A DNA stretch of 64,000 nt from Negadavirga shengliensis (GTDB lineage: Bacteria; Bacteroidota; Bacteroidia; Cytophagales; Cyclobacteriaceae). The position numbers and the translations under genes were made by a program. The stretch covers positions 103,916-167,915 of the forward strand of contig NZ_JBHSJJ010000012.1 of the NCBI RefSeq assembly GCF_042652345.1, read 5' to 3'. Each line of letters opens with the position of its first letter. Position 1 is the stretch's first letter. Positions 25,221 to 33,884 of this stretch are shown piece by piece. The notes beneath the pieces are model-generated. The model was not told the DNA's origin. It worked only from the letters and a program-made list of their open reading frames with translations, and made no database searches.

Positions 25221-26714
25221 ATGAAACCTCTTCCTCATTGGATTTTCCTCACGCTCCTGTCACTGCTGTTTTCCTGTACTAAAAAGAAACAAAGCCAATT
25301 GGTATGGGACGCGAATTTCCCCATTATCGGCTCCCAGTCTTCTCCCAGATCCGTGGATTTAAACCAGGACGGTATTTTGGATTTCGTGATAGGTGCCGGA
25401 AAAAACGAATTTGAATACAGTGAACAAGGCATCATCGCCATCGACGGAAGCAACGGGGAAATCATTTGGGCACATGAAGCGGAGGACCAGGTATACGGAT
25501 CGGCCACTTTTTGTGATGTAAACGGAGACGGTATCAAGGATATTTTTATTGGGGGAAGATCACCGCATCTCCGCGCCCTGGACGGCAGAACAGGGGAATT
25601 GATTTGGAAGTATAACTATATTTATCAAGATCATCCTGTTTTGAGGCATGCCCGCTTCAACTTCAACAACAGTGTCCTGATTCCGGACCAGAATGGAGAT
25701 GGTATAGAAGAGCTTCTGATAACCAATGGCGGCAATGCTGAAGCCGCTCCTTATGAGACCGAAGACCGGTTTCCCGGCGTATTGATGATGATTGACCCTA
25801 CCAATGGCGATATCCTGGCTGCGGACACGATGCCGGACGGAAAGGAAACATACATGTCCCCTGTAGCTTTCTCCCAATCGGGGTCCGGAAAATTCCAGAT
25901 TCTTTTCGGTACCGGTGGGGAGACCATCAGCGGCAATCTCTATCTCACCGATGTCGGCGAATTTGTTAACAAAGGGCTTTCCGCTGCCAAAGTCATTGTC
26001 CAGGAATCAGGACACGGATTTATCGCCCCTCCGGCTGTGGCAGACATCAACGGCGACGGTTTCTATGATATCATCACCATTTCCCATGCCAGCACCATCA
26101 CTGCCATCAATGGCAAAACCCTACAAACCCTGTGGCAGCAATCTGTCCCGGATACGGAATGCAGCAACAGTTTCGCGGTAGGGTATTTTACGGATGACCG
26201 CATACCCGACGTGTTTACTTTTGTAAGTAAAGGTATATGGCCCGAAAATACCGGATCTATCCAAGTGATGATCAATGGAAAAAACGGTGAAATCGAATAC
26301 ATGGATTCAATCGGCTGTACAGGATTCTCCTCACCGGTAGTGTATGATTTGAACAGGGACGGAAGAGACGAGGTGATCATCAGCATCAACGAATTTGACT
26401 GTAACCGGTACATTGGTGACCAATCTTCGTTTGCTATAGAGAATAAACTGCTGGCCATAGATTTTAAAAAACGTCAAACGGCTATTATTGACAGCACCAA
26501 AGGATTTAAAAACATCTTCAGCACACCATGGATAGGAGACATAGATCAAGATGGTTATTTGGACATCATCCATTGTCAATATTACAGCCATTCGGATGTG
26601 CTTTCTTTTTTGGGAATGCGGATCAAAAGGATTGATACGCCGGTTAAAATAAAAAAGCCTCCGGTTTGGGGTGCCTATATGGGATCAAATGGAGATGGTA
26701 TCTTTCCTAAATAA
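25221..26714 (+). CDS. FG-GAP/PQQ-like beta-propeller lipoprotein
   Basis: This protein of about 497 residues starts at the ATG giving MKPLPHWIFLTLLSLLFSC, a lipoprotein signal with Cys near 19. I rejected an in-frame ATG at 25152 because it would bury the signal. Repeats alternate FG-GAP calcium loops (DLNQDGILDF, DVNGDGIKDI, DQNGDGIEEL) with PQQ-quinoprotein-like strands (NGEIIWAHEAE, TGELIWKYNY). It probably binds ligand or protein at the cell surface. It is divergent from the giant FG-GAP gene over a 272-bp gap that holds one isolated TATTTTTG box (25122-25129). Confidence 0.9.
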   Translation: MKPLPHWIFLTLLSLLFSCTKKKQSQLVWDANFPIIGSQSSPRSVDLNQDGILDFVIGAGKNEFEYSEQGIIAIDGSNGEIIWAHEAEDQVYGSATFCDVNGDGIKDIFIGGRSPHLRALDGRTGELIWKYNYIYQDHPVLRHARFNFNNSVLIPDQNGDGIEELLITNGGNAEAAPYETEDRFPGVLMMIDPTNGDILAADTMPDGKETYMSPVAFSQSGSGKFQILFGTGGETISGNLYLTDVGEFVNKGLSAAKVIVQESGHGFIAPPAVADINGDGFYDIITISHASTITAINGKTLQTLWQQSVPDTECSNSFAVGYFTDDRIPDVFTFVSKGIWPENTGSIQVMINGKNGEIEYMDSIGCTGFSSPVVYDLNRDGRDEVIISINEFDCNRYIGDQSSFAIENKLLAIDFKKRQTAIIDSTKGFKNIFSTPWIGDIDQDGYLDIIHCQYYSHSDVLSFLGMRIKRIDTPVKIKKPPVWGAYMGSNGDGIFPK

Positions 26715-26741
26715 AAAAGGGGATTTGAGCATCCCCTTTTT
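26714..26741. terminator. Bidirectional intrinsic terminator
   Basis: The 10-bp arms AAAAAGGGGA (26714-26723) and TCCCCTTTTT (26732-26741) enclose an 8-nt loop. A/T runs flank both sides, so it can end the rightward lipoprotein transcript and the leftward susD transcript. It fills the 50-bp convergent gap. Confidence 0.85.
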
Positions 26742-26764
26742 ATTTTAGTTATTCCTCATGACAA

Positions 26765-28372
26765 TTAATTGCCTCCATCCCACCATACACGGGTCATGAA
26801 TACATCGGGAAGTGTGGCCCCTGACTGGAAATTTTCATTGGTCGCTACTTCGGCCGCTGGATAACGCAACTTCCTCATGATCTGCCCTTGGGTTACATTT
26901 GCGGGGTGATTGGTAGGCGTAAGTGCCGGATAACCTGTTCTTCTCCAATCAGACCAAGCGTCCCACCAGTTGAAAAACTTGCTGACCCACAATTGCTCCC
27001 CGATCATTTCAAGCGCAGGTTTTTCTACACCATAAACGTGCCTGCTGAGATAAGCGGTAACCTGGGCATCCGAAACGGTCAAAGACTGGTCAAACGGTGT
27101 ATACATCTGCATGGCTCCCTTTACCCCGGCTTCATAATGCTGGCGGGCAGTACCTGAGATGCCGGAGCCAATCCCTCTTTCAAGCGCCTCTGCTTGCAGG
27201 AATGCTGACTCCGCAAAATTCATCAACATATAGGGAGAGTCTCTCTGAAGCATCAGATAGTTGATTCTCGAATACGTGGATGTCTGATCCACCGGTCCTC
27301 CCTCTAACTGCTCCAATCCGGCAGCGTCGTATCCGTTAGGCATACCTTTTTGCTGCAGGGGATTGGTGTTCAAGGGGGTCCATGCGACTGCGGACCAGTT
27401 GGCAATACCGCCGCTGATGATCATTAGCCGGGGGTCTACCTCATCGGCGTTTGTAGCACCTGCCTTGAGCCAATCCACCAGGGTCTTGCTGAGATAGCTG
27501 GGTTGCCCTCCATCGCCTGGATAAAAAGCCCGGGAAATGCCATTTTGGTTGATCCAAAGACTGGGGCCTTCGGACATGGGTACCCATGCGTTGTCATCAT
27601 TGCTCTGCATCACACCTCCAGCAACTGCCTTGGTCACATATTCATTGGCCAACTGAGGTGCCACATTTGAAACACGCATGGCGAGCCTCAGCATTAAAGA
27701 ATACCCGAATCTTCTCCACTTGGTGATATCACCATTATACATAATATCCGCTCTAGCAAATCCTGAATGATCAGGTGCGTTGGGGTTAAAACCGGCGGTG
27801 GCCTCTTCCAATTCCTTCAATAAATGGGGATAGATTTCGGACTGCTTGTCGTATTTTGGAAAGAACACCCCGTCCATACCCTGGAGCGCGTCAAAGTAAG
27901 GAATGTTTCCATAGAAATCGGTCAACCTGTGGAAATTCAACACCCTCATGATACGGGCAGCATTCCTGGTGTTGACTTTATTGCCTTCGTCATATCCTCC
28001 GGGACCGGTTTGACGCAAAACCTCGGAAAGATTTTTCAGAGCATCCCCATAGAAGAACTCAAAAGGTGCATTGTTGGATTCAAAGTTTTCGGTATACTTG
28101 TCACCGGGGGCTATGCCGCCTCCTGCATTGGCAAGATGTTGTATCAAATAAGCAGTCATGCCAATATTGGTCCTCCAATCAATATACCGGTTATCTCCGG
28201 CAGAACCGCCCGAGGCAGAACCTAACTGGGCCGCCGTAAACATAAAATTCAGATCGATTTCATTGACAGCCTGAGGGTTGATGTTCAGGTTATGCAACTC
28301 TTCCGTATCGCAGCCGATCATTGGGATAGTAAGGACCAGCGCGAATAATATGGCTTTATTGATAAGTTTCAT
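26765..28372 (-). CDS. SusD/RagB-like nutrient-binding lipoprotein (pair 1)
   Basis: This 535-residue outer-membrane lipoprotein has the signal LVLTIPMIGC with Cys near 21. The mature protein begins LHNLNINPQAVNEID, typical of the SusD-like_2 branch. TPR-like helices carry the motifs RVLNFHRLTDFYGNIPYFDAL and MLRLAMRVSNV. The C-terminal ALEMIGEQLWVSKFFNWWDAWSDWRRTGYP is well conserved. Such proteins cap the SusC TonB-dependent channel and capture the nutrient. Its gene follows its susC by 20 bp. The SusD of the second pair is clearly its paralogue. Confidence 0.95.
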   Translation of the reverse strand: MKLINKAILFALVLTIPMIGCDTEELHNLNINPQAVNEIDLNFMFTAAQLGSASGGSAGDNRYIDWRTNIGMTAYLIQHLANAGGGIAPGDKYTENFESNNAPFEFFYGDALKNLSEVLRQTGPGGYDEGNKVNTRNAARIMRVLNFHRLTDFYGNIPYFDALQGMDGVFFPKYDKQSEIYPHLLKELEEATAGFNPNAPDHSGFARADIMYNGDITKWRRFGYSLMLRLAMRVSNVAPQLANEYVTKAVAGGVMQSNDDNAWVPMSEGPSLWINQNGISRAFYPGDGGQPSYLSKTLVDWLKAGATNADEVDPRLMIISGGIANWSAVAWTPLNTNPLQQKGMPNGYDAAGLEQLEGGPVDQTSTYSRINYLMLQRDSPYMLMNFAESAFLQAEALERGIGSGISGTARQHYEAGVKGAMQMYTPFDQSLTVSDAQVTAYLSRHVYGVEKPALEMIGEQLWVSKFFNWWDAWSDWRRTGYPALTPTNHPANVTQGQIMRKLRYPAAEVATNENFQSGATLPDVFMTRVWWDGGN

Positions 28373-28392
28373 AATATAATTTCCTTTTATGG

Positions 28393-31300
28393 TTAGAACG
28401 TTGCCCTTAGGTTGAACCCATATGTTCTGGTCTGAGGCATACCAAAGTAATCCAATCCCTGACCGTTTCCGGATGAATAAGCCGACTCTGGATCAATGTT
28501 ATCCACATTTTTCCACAGGATGGATAAGTTCCTTCCGACAAAGGACAGGTTTAAATTGGTAAAAGGCGTTTTGTCCAGAATAGTTCTTGGGAAATTGTAA
28601 CCAAAGGTAATTTGTCTCAACTTGGCAAAGGATCCGTCATATACGAAGTAATCCTGGACCCTGTTACCCATCTGGTTCCAATAGTTATTGGCTTCTCCCG
28701 GAGTCAAAGTCTTTTCAAAACTTTCATAAATTGGATTGCCTTGGGAATCAGTTCCAGCCTGCACCACGCCGCTTACAGTCAAAGGAGCTTCTCCTGCTCT
28801 TCCCTGAAGCGTCTGCTTATGGAGCCCCCACTGAGTCAGCCTCACGTTAGTTCCCGAGTAAATATCTCCACCGACCCTAAAGTCAATCAGCGCGGACAAA
28901 TTGAAGTTCTTGAAAGTAATGCTGTTATTAAGACCTCCAGTAAAGTCCGGGATGCCGTTCCCGATGATTTCCATCTGGTCAGATTGTACCGGCGCACCGT
29001 TGGGTTCGAATACAGGCTGGCCATCAGGTGAACGTTTTTGTACCCATCCTGCCAATACACCAAACGGATGTCCGGTCCTGTGCTGAACGAATACTGTTCT
29101 TGTCCTGGGCTCTTCCACGTTCAGAATGTCATTCCCCTCAATCAATGAGATCACTTTGTTCCTGTTTCGGGCGAGGTTCAGAGAGATATCCCAGCTGAAA
29201 GTCTGGTTTCTAACAGGAGTACCGGTCAAAAGGACCTCAATCCCTTTGTTTTGCATTTCACCCAAATTGACCAGAGTAGAGCCAAAACCGGAAGATCTGG
29301 AAACCTGTGCGTTCAATTGGTCATCGGTACTTTTCTGCTGATAATAGGTGAAGTCTACGCCCAACCTGTTCTGCAAAAACCTCACATCCAAACCTATCTC
29401 CATTTCAGTGGAAGTAAGCGGCCTTAACATCCTGTTGGGAATAGTCCCGGCGTTACCCTGAGCCGTGGCAAAAGAAGCCATAGGAACCTGGTTGCCAGCG
29501 GAATTGAAAGCAGGGGCACCTATCAACGAATAGACGTTGGCTATCTGATATGGCCCTACTGTGGCACTACCTACCTGAGCCCAGGAACCGCGTATCTTAC
29601 CAAAACTCAACCAGAAAGGCAGTTCTCTCATGGCATCGGTAAACACGAAGCTACTCCCTATGGAAGGATAGGTGATGTTGTTGGTAGCCGGATCCAAAAC
29701 AGAGAACCAGTCCGTTCTTGTCGTAGCGGTCAGAAAGAGGAAGTTTTTGTAGCTGACTTCAGCAGAACCAAAAACAGAGTTGATCCCCCATTCGGAAAAC
29801 CCGTAGCCGAAATTCCGGGTTACGGTATTGTTAATGGCATGGAAGAAAGGCACATTAAACCCTTGCCCATTGGCGGATATGGTTTCATCTTTTCTTCTCA
29901 TCCGGTTGGCACCGATAAAGGCATTGATTCCAAAATCCCCAAACTCCTGATTATATCCCAGCATGGCTTCCAGGTTGATCTCACTCACTCTTCTTTCACC
30001 TTCCTGCATATTTCCATTTCGGTCATATCCCGTACCTTGAGGGGTCAGGTTACTGAATCTTCTCGTATACCAGTCCATACCTGACCTGCCGGAGATATAC
30101 AAATGGTCGGTAATATCAAATCTCAAACTTCCGGAAGTGATGATCCTGTCCCTGATATCATTGATGGACAGCTGATGGGTGGCAAAATAAGGGTTCTGGC
30201 CCCAAGGGTTGTTCACCATAAGGTATTCTTCTCTTTCAGCAAAACCCCATGTGTCCAACAGAGATTGAGCTGTTCCTTCGGGTATCGTGCCAAGTCTGTT
30301 GGGGTCGCCTTTGCCCCATTCCACATTCACGTTTGGTGGAAGTGCAAAAATGGATTGAAAAGCATTACCCGGTGAATCGGAGAGTCTTGGCCTGTTTTGG
30401 GTGTTTTCGTTGGAATACATCACTTTGGCATCAAAGGTCAATCTGCTTCCAAATTTGCCATTGGTAGCCAGCGATGCGTTCATCCTGTCAAAACCTGCGT
30501 TTGGTACCACGGAAGTGCTCCTCAGGTCGGTTACATTGAACCTGAACGTTTGGTTTTCTCCCCCACCTGCCAACGAAAGGCTATTCGTAAACGCCACGCC
30601 TGTTTCATAGAACCTGTTCCAGTTGTCACCTGCATCCACGTAAGGTCGTTCCACACCATCAAAATGCATAGCGGTACCTGATCCCAAACGCTCACCCCAT
30701 GCCTGGGTACCCCAATCGTAGCCTTGGCGAACCGTGGTAGGCCTTACAGCGGCTCCTGTCGCCTGGTCACCTTGAAATCTACCGGAGCCAAACGTGCGCT
30801 GAAGATCTGTCTGATTGTTGATTCTTTCAAATACAGTATTGGAATTGAATTCCACGCCGATACCTTTTTTGGTAGTTCCTCTTTTTGTAGTGATCAGAAT
30901 CACACCATTGGAAGCCCTGGCACCGTACAAGGCTGCCGCACTGGCACCTTTTAATACAGACATGGATTCAATATCGTCAGGGTTGATACTGGTCATACCG
31001 TCCCCTTGGTCGGCTCCACCCCATACACCGGCCTGTCCAAAATTGGTGTTGTCCATGGGAATACCATCCACCACATAAAGCGGCTGGTTGTTGCCCTGAA
31101 GGGAGGTATTTCCCCTGATAATCACTCTGGAGGACCCGGCAGGGCCGGATGCTACATTGGTCACGTTCACACCTGCTACTCTACCTGCCAACTGGTTGGC
31201 AATGTTGTTTTCTCTGGCTTCCGTAAAATTCTCGCCGCCCACTTTGGTGACGGAATATTGAAGCGCCCTAACATTCCTTTCTATACCCAGGGCCGTAACC

Positions 31301-31617
31301 ACCACTTCAGAAAGCTCAGCGGCATCTTCCTGCATCGATACATTGATGGAAGTCCGGTTGCCTACCGCCTGCTCGATGGTTTGGAAACCCAGGTAAGAAA
31401 ATACCAGGACGGTCTCCGGACCAGGCACATTTAGACTGTAATTCCCGCCCACGTCCGTGGCCGTACCCGTAGAGGTTCCCTTGATCAGAACCGACACCCC
31501 GGGAAGAGGCTGGCCATCTGAATTATCAGTGACCCTACCGGTTACAGTCTGTCCCATGACCATATTGCCCATAGAAGTCAACACGGCGAGACACACAATA
31601 AGTAATAGGTTTTTCAT
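28393..31617 (-). CDS. SusC/RagA TonB-dependent transporter (pair 1)
   Basis: This 1074-residue outer-membrane transporter has a signal peptide ending near MVMGQ. A carboxypeptidase-regulatory-like beta-sandwich follows (VTGRVTDNSDGQPLPGVSVLIKG). The plug domain has NNQPLYVVDGIPMDN and the SusC signature SINPDDIESMSVLKGASAAALYGARASNGVILITTKRG. About 700 residues of beta-barrel strands end in aromatic GFNLRATF. It imports a ligand bound by the adjacent SusD, using TonB energy. Sequence cannot tell the ligand. It is the same length as, and by eye roughly 80% identical over its first 250 residues to, the SusC of pair 2. Confidence 0.96.
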   Translation of the reverse strand: MKNLLLIVCLAVLTSMGNMVMGQTVTGRVTDNSDGQPLPGVSVLIKGTSTGTATDVGGNYSLNVPGPETVLVFSYLGFQTIEQAVGNRTSINVSMQEDAAELSEVVVTALGIERNVRALQYSVTKVGGENFTEARENNIANQLAGRVAGVNVTNVASGPAGSSRVIIRGNTSLQGNNQPLYVVDGIPMDNTNFGQAGVWGGADQGDGMTSINPDDIESMSVLKGASAAALYGARASNGVILITTKRGTTKKGIGVEFNSNTVFERINNQTDLQRTFGSGRFQGDQATGAAVRPTTVRQGYDWGTQAWGERLGSGTAMHFDGVERPYVDAGDNWNRFYETGVAFTNSLSLAGGGENQTFRFNVTDLRSTSVVPNAGFDRMNASLATNGKFGSRLTFDAKVMYSNENTQNRPRLSDSPGNAFQSIFALPPNVNVEWGKGDPNRLGTIPEGTAQSLLDTWGFAEREEYLMVNNPWGQNPYFATHQLSINDIRDRIITSGSLRFDITDHLYISGRSGMDWYTRRFSNLTPQGTGYDRNGNMQEGERRVSEINLEAMLGYNQEFGDFGINAFIGANRMRRKDETISANGQGFNVPFFHAINNTVTRNFGYGFSEWGINSVFGSAEVSYKNFLFLTATTRTDWFSVLDPATNNITYPSIGSSFVFTDAMRELPFWLSFGKIRGSWAQVGSATVGPYQIANVYSLIGAPAFNSAGNQVPMASFATAQGNAGTIPNRMLRPLTSTEMEIGLDVRFLQNRLGVDFTYYQQKSTDDQLNAQVSRSSGFGSTLVNLGEMQNKGIEVLLTGTPVRNQTFSWDISLNLARNRNKVISLIEGNDILNVEEPRTRTVFVQHRTGHPFGVLAGWVQKRSPDGQPVFEPNGAPVQSDQMEIIGNGIPDFTGGLNNSITFKNFNLSALIDFRVGGDIYSGTNVRLTQWGLHKQTLQGRAGEAPLTVSGVVQAGTDSQGNPIYESFEKTLTPGEANNYWNQMGNRVQDYFVYDGSFAKLRQITFGYNFPRTILDKTPFTNLNLSFVGRNLSILWKNVDNIDPESAYSSGNGQGLDYFGMPQTRTYGFNLRATF

Positions 31618-31765
31618 AAATAGATCATTTTGGTTTGAATTGAGTTAACTATATAAATACTGACATCCAGTAAATATTCTTATCCAATTAGTTTTTTATA
31701 AACGGAAACCTTTTAAACAACATTTTCCACAACCATGAAAACTACCGTTCGTTCATTATTAGCCA

Positions 31766-31797
31766 CAAACCTACTAACATACAATTAGGTACTGCAA
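31766..31797 (-). promoter_or_regulatory. Promoter of SusCD pair 1
   Basis: On the minus strand TTG (plus 31795-31797), 21 bp, then TAGGTTTG (plus 31766-31773) match the Bacteroidota pattern. The predicted transcript would carry a leader of about 140 nt before the ATG at 31617. Confidence 0.55.
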
Positions 31798-32183
31798 TAA
31801 GGGTGATAGTTAGAATATGCCACTATTTTATGAGGAAATGTAGAATATTATTAAGTAAAAAAAAAGTGTTTGAATCGATTTTTTCAGCCGACGTTTTTCT
31901 CTATTTTTTATATAAAAGGAAAATAGATAGTTGAACCACGCCTTGATCATATGAATTGAGTCATATAAAAAACAATCATAGTCCTAAAGCATTAAAGTGT
32001 AAATTACTTGACCTACTATTATTTATTTTAAAAAAATTAAAGGTTATATCTTATAAACAACAATTACTCAACAAAAAATGATTTTCACAATTTGATTCAT
32101 AAAAATACGTACTACTGATTAGACAGGCACAAAGGTTTAAAAACTGCCTAACCTAAACATAACCCGATAAAGGGTGACAATAA

Positions 32184-32218
32184 TAAAAAAAGAGAGGATA
32201 GGATTGGCTCCCATCCTC
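32184..32218 (-). terminator. Intrinsic terminator of SusCD pair 2
   Basis: Read on the minus strand, arms GAGGAT and ATCCTC (plus 32213-32218 and 32194-32199), extended inward by two G-C pairs past a one-base bulge, are followed by TCTTTTTTTA. It lies 36 bp downstream of the susD stop at 32255. Confidence 0.75.
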
Positions 32219-32254
32219 TTCTTCTTAGGATTATAATATCAATTTTTCAACCTA

Positions 32255-33865
32255 TTAATCCGCGGGTCCTCCGTCCCACCATACCTTGGTGAGAAAAGTA
32301 TCGGGCTGGGTTGACCCTGTAGCGAAATGCTCATTGGAAGCGGCTTCCTGTGCGGGATATCGGAGCCTTCTCATTATTTGTCCCTGCGTCATATTCAAGG
32401 GATGGTTTGTAGGTGTCAGCTGTGGGTAACCGGTCCTTCTCCAATCAGACCATGCCTCCCACCAGTTCAGAAACTTGCTTACCCACATCTGCTCTCCTAT
32501 CATCTCTAAAGCAGGTTTTTCCTGACCATATGGATGCCGGGCCAAATAGGCGTCCACCTGTCCATCGGAAACGGAGAGAGAGGAGTGAAAGGGGGTGTAC
32601 ATCTGCATCGCAGCCCGCACACCATCTTCATAGTGGCTTCCGGCGTCTCTGGAAATACCCGAGCCGATACCTCTCTCCAATGCCTCGGCCTGCAAGAAAG
32701 CCGACTCAGCATAATTCATCAGCATATAAGGAGCGTCCAATTGAAGCAATAAATAATTGATTCGTGAAAAGGTGGTTTGCTGATCCACTTCGCCTCCTTC
32801 CATCTCTTCAATACCCGCAGCATCATAGCCGTTTGGCAACCCTCTTTGTTCTAATGGATTGGTATTGATCGGATTCCAGGCATTGGCGGTCCATTGCGCT
32901 ATACCACCGCTTAAAATCATCAACCTCGGGTCTACTTGATCCTCTGAAGCCGCATCGGCCTTCAACCAGTCAATCAATGTCTTGCTCATAAAAGCCGGCT
33001 GGCCTCCGTCACCTGGATAAAAAGCGCGTGATAGGCCATTTTGATTGATCCAGAGGCTGGGCCCCTCCGACATAGGAACCAGAAAATTATCTGCGTTGCT
33101 CTGCATCACACCTCCTGCAACTGCCTTGGTTACATATTCATTCGCCATATCCGGATCCACGTTGGATACTCTCATCGCCAAGCGCAACATCAGGGAGTAG
33201 CCGAATCTTCTCCATTTTTCCACGTCTCCCTGGTATACCAAATCAGAAGTGGAAAAACCCTCGTCCGGCAAGGAAGTGTCCAGCAAGGAAGTAGCCTCCT
33301 CAAGTTCATTCAGCATATCCGCATAAATGGCCGGCTGAGCGTCATATTCGGGAAAGAAAACACCTTCCATACCGTTAAGCGCATCAAAATACGGGATGTT
33401 TCCATAAAAATCGGTTAACCGATGGAAATTCAGCACCCTGAGCATCCTGGTGGCTTGGCGAAGATTGTTTTTATTGCCCTCGTCATATCCTCCAGGCCCT
33501 GTCTGACGAAGCACCTCTGATATATTCTTCAAAGCATCGCCGTAGAAGAACTCAAAAGGTGCATTGTTGGATTCAAAATTCTCAATGTACTTGTCACCTG
33601 GTGCTATGCCGCCTCCAGCATTAGCCAGTTGCTGAATCAAATAAGAAGCCATCCCTATGTTAGTCCTCCAGTCAATTATCCTGTTGTCTCCGGACGCCCC
33701 CCCAGAAGCAGTGCCTATTTGGGCCGCAGTAAATATAAAATTAACATCGATCTCGTTGACAGCTTGAGGGTTGATATTCAAGTTGTGCAGTTCCTCCGTA
33801 TCACATCCCATCAGAGGAACGGCAATCATTAATACGTATATTATAGTTTTATTGATATTTTTCAT
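32255..33865 (-). CDS. SusD/RagB-like nutrient-binding lipoprotein (pair 2)
   Basis: This 536-residue lipoprotein has the signal VLMIAVPLMGC (Cys near 21). It has the same fold markers as the pair 1 protein: LHNLNINPQAVNEID, RVLNFHRLTDFYGNIPYFDAL, and the tail EMIGEQMWVSKFLNWWEAWSDWRR. Differences concentrate around residues 165-215 and in short loops, which are candidate ligand-contact or SusC-contact sites. It would cap the SusC encoded 19 bp upstream, and its own terminator follows. It arose by tandem duplication with pair 1; direction and age cannot be judged from sequence alone. Confidence 0.95.
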   Translation of the reverse strand: MKNINKTIIYVLMIAVPLMGCDTEELHNLNINPQAVNEIDVNFIFTAAQIGTASGGASGDNRIIDWRTNIGMASYLIQQLANAGGGIAPGDKYIENFESNNAPFEFFYGDALKNISEVLRQTGPGGYDEGNKNNLRQATRMLRVLNFHRLTDFYGNIPYFDALNGMEGVFFPEYDAQPAIYADMLNELEEATSLLDTSLPDEGFSTSDLVYQGDVEKWRRFGYSLMLRLAMRVSNVDPDMANEYVTKAVAGGVMQSNADNFLVPMSEGPSLWINQNGLSRAFYPGDGGQPAFMSKTLIDWLKADAASEDQVDPRLMILSGGIAQWTANAWNPINTNPLEQRGLPNGYDAAGIEEMEGGEVDQQTTFSRINYLLLQLDAPYMLMNYAESAFLQAEALERGIGSGISRDAGSHYEDGVRAAMQMYTPFHSSLSVSDGQVDAYLARHPYGQEKPALEMIGEQMWVSKFLNWWEAWSDWRRTGYPQLTPTNHPLNMTQGQIMRRLRYPAQEAASNEHFATGSTQPDTFLTKVWWDGGPAD

Positions 33866-33884
33866 GGTTTAAGCTCTTTAGTGA

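Larger units (their letters stand above)
31618..32254. other. AT-rich intergenic region between the two SusCD units (637 bp)
   Basis: No credible gene is visible; the longest open frames are tiny and low-complexity. At the right end it holds the terminator of the second susD, and on the left half a consensus-like promoter for the first susC. The middle (31800-32160) is strongly A/T-rich with no recognised element. No insertion-sequence ends or target duplications were seen. Confidence 0.8.

Noticed and set aside
31618..32254. Insertion sequence or mobile element causing the SusCD duplication
   Set aside because: No transposase remnant, terminal inverted repeats or target duplication could be found; the spacer is A/T-rich and carries only a promoter and a terminator.
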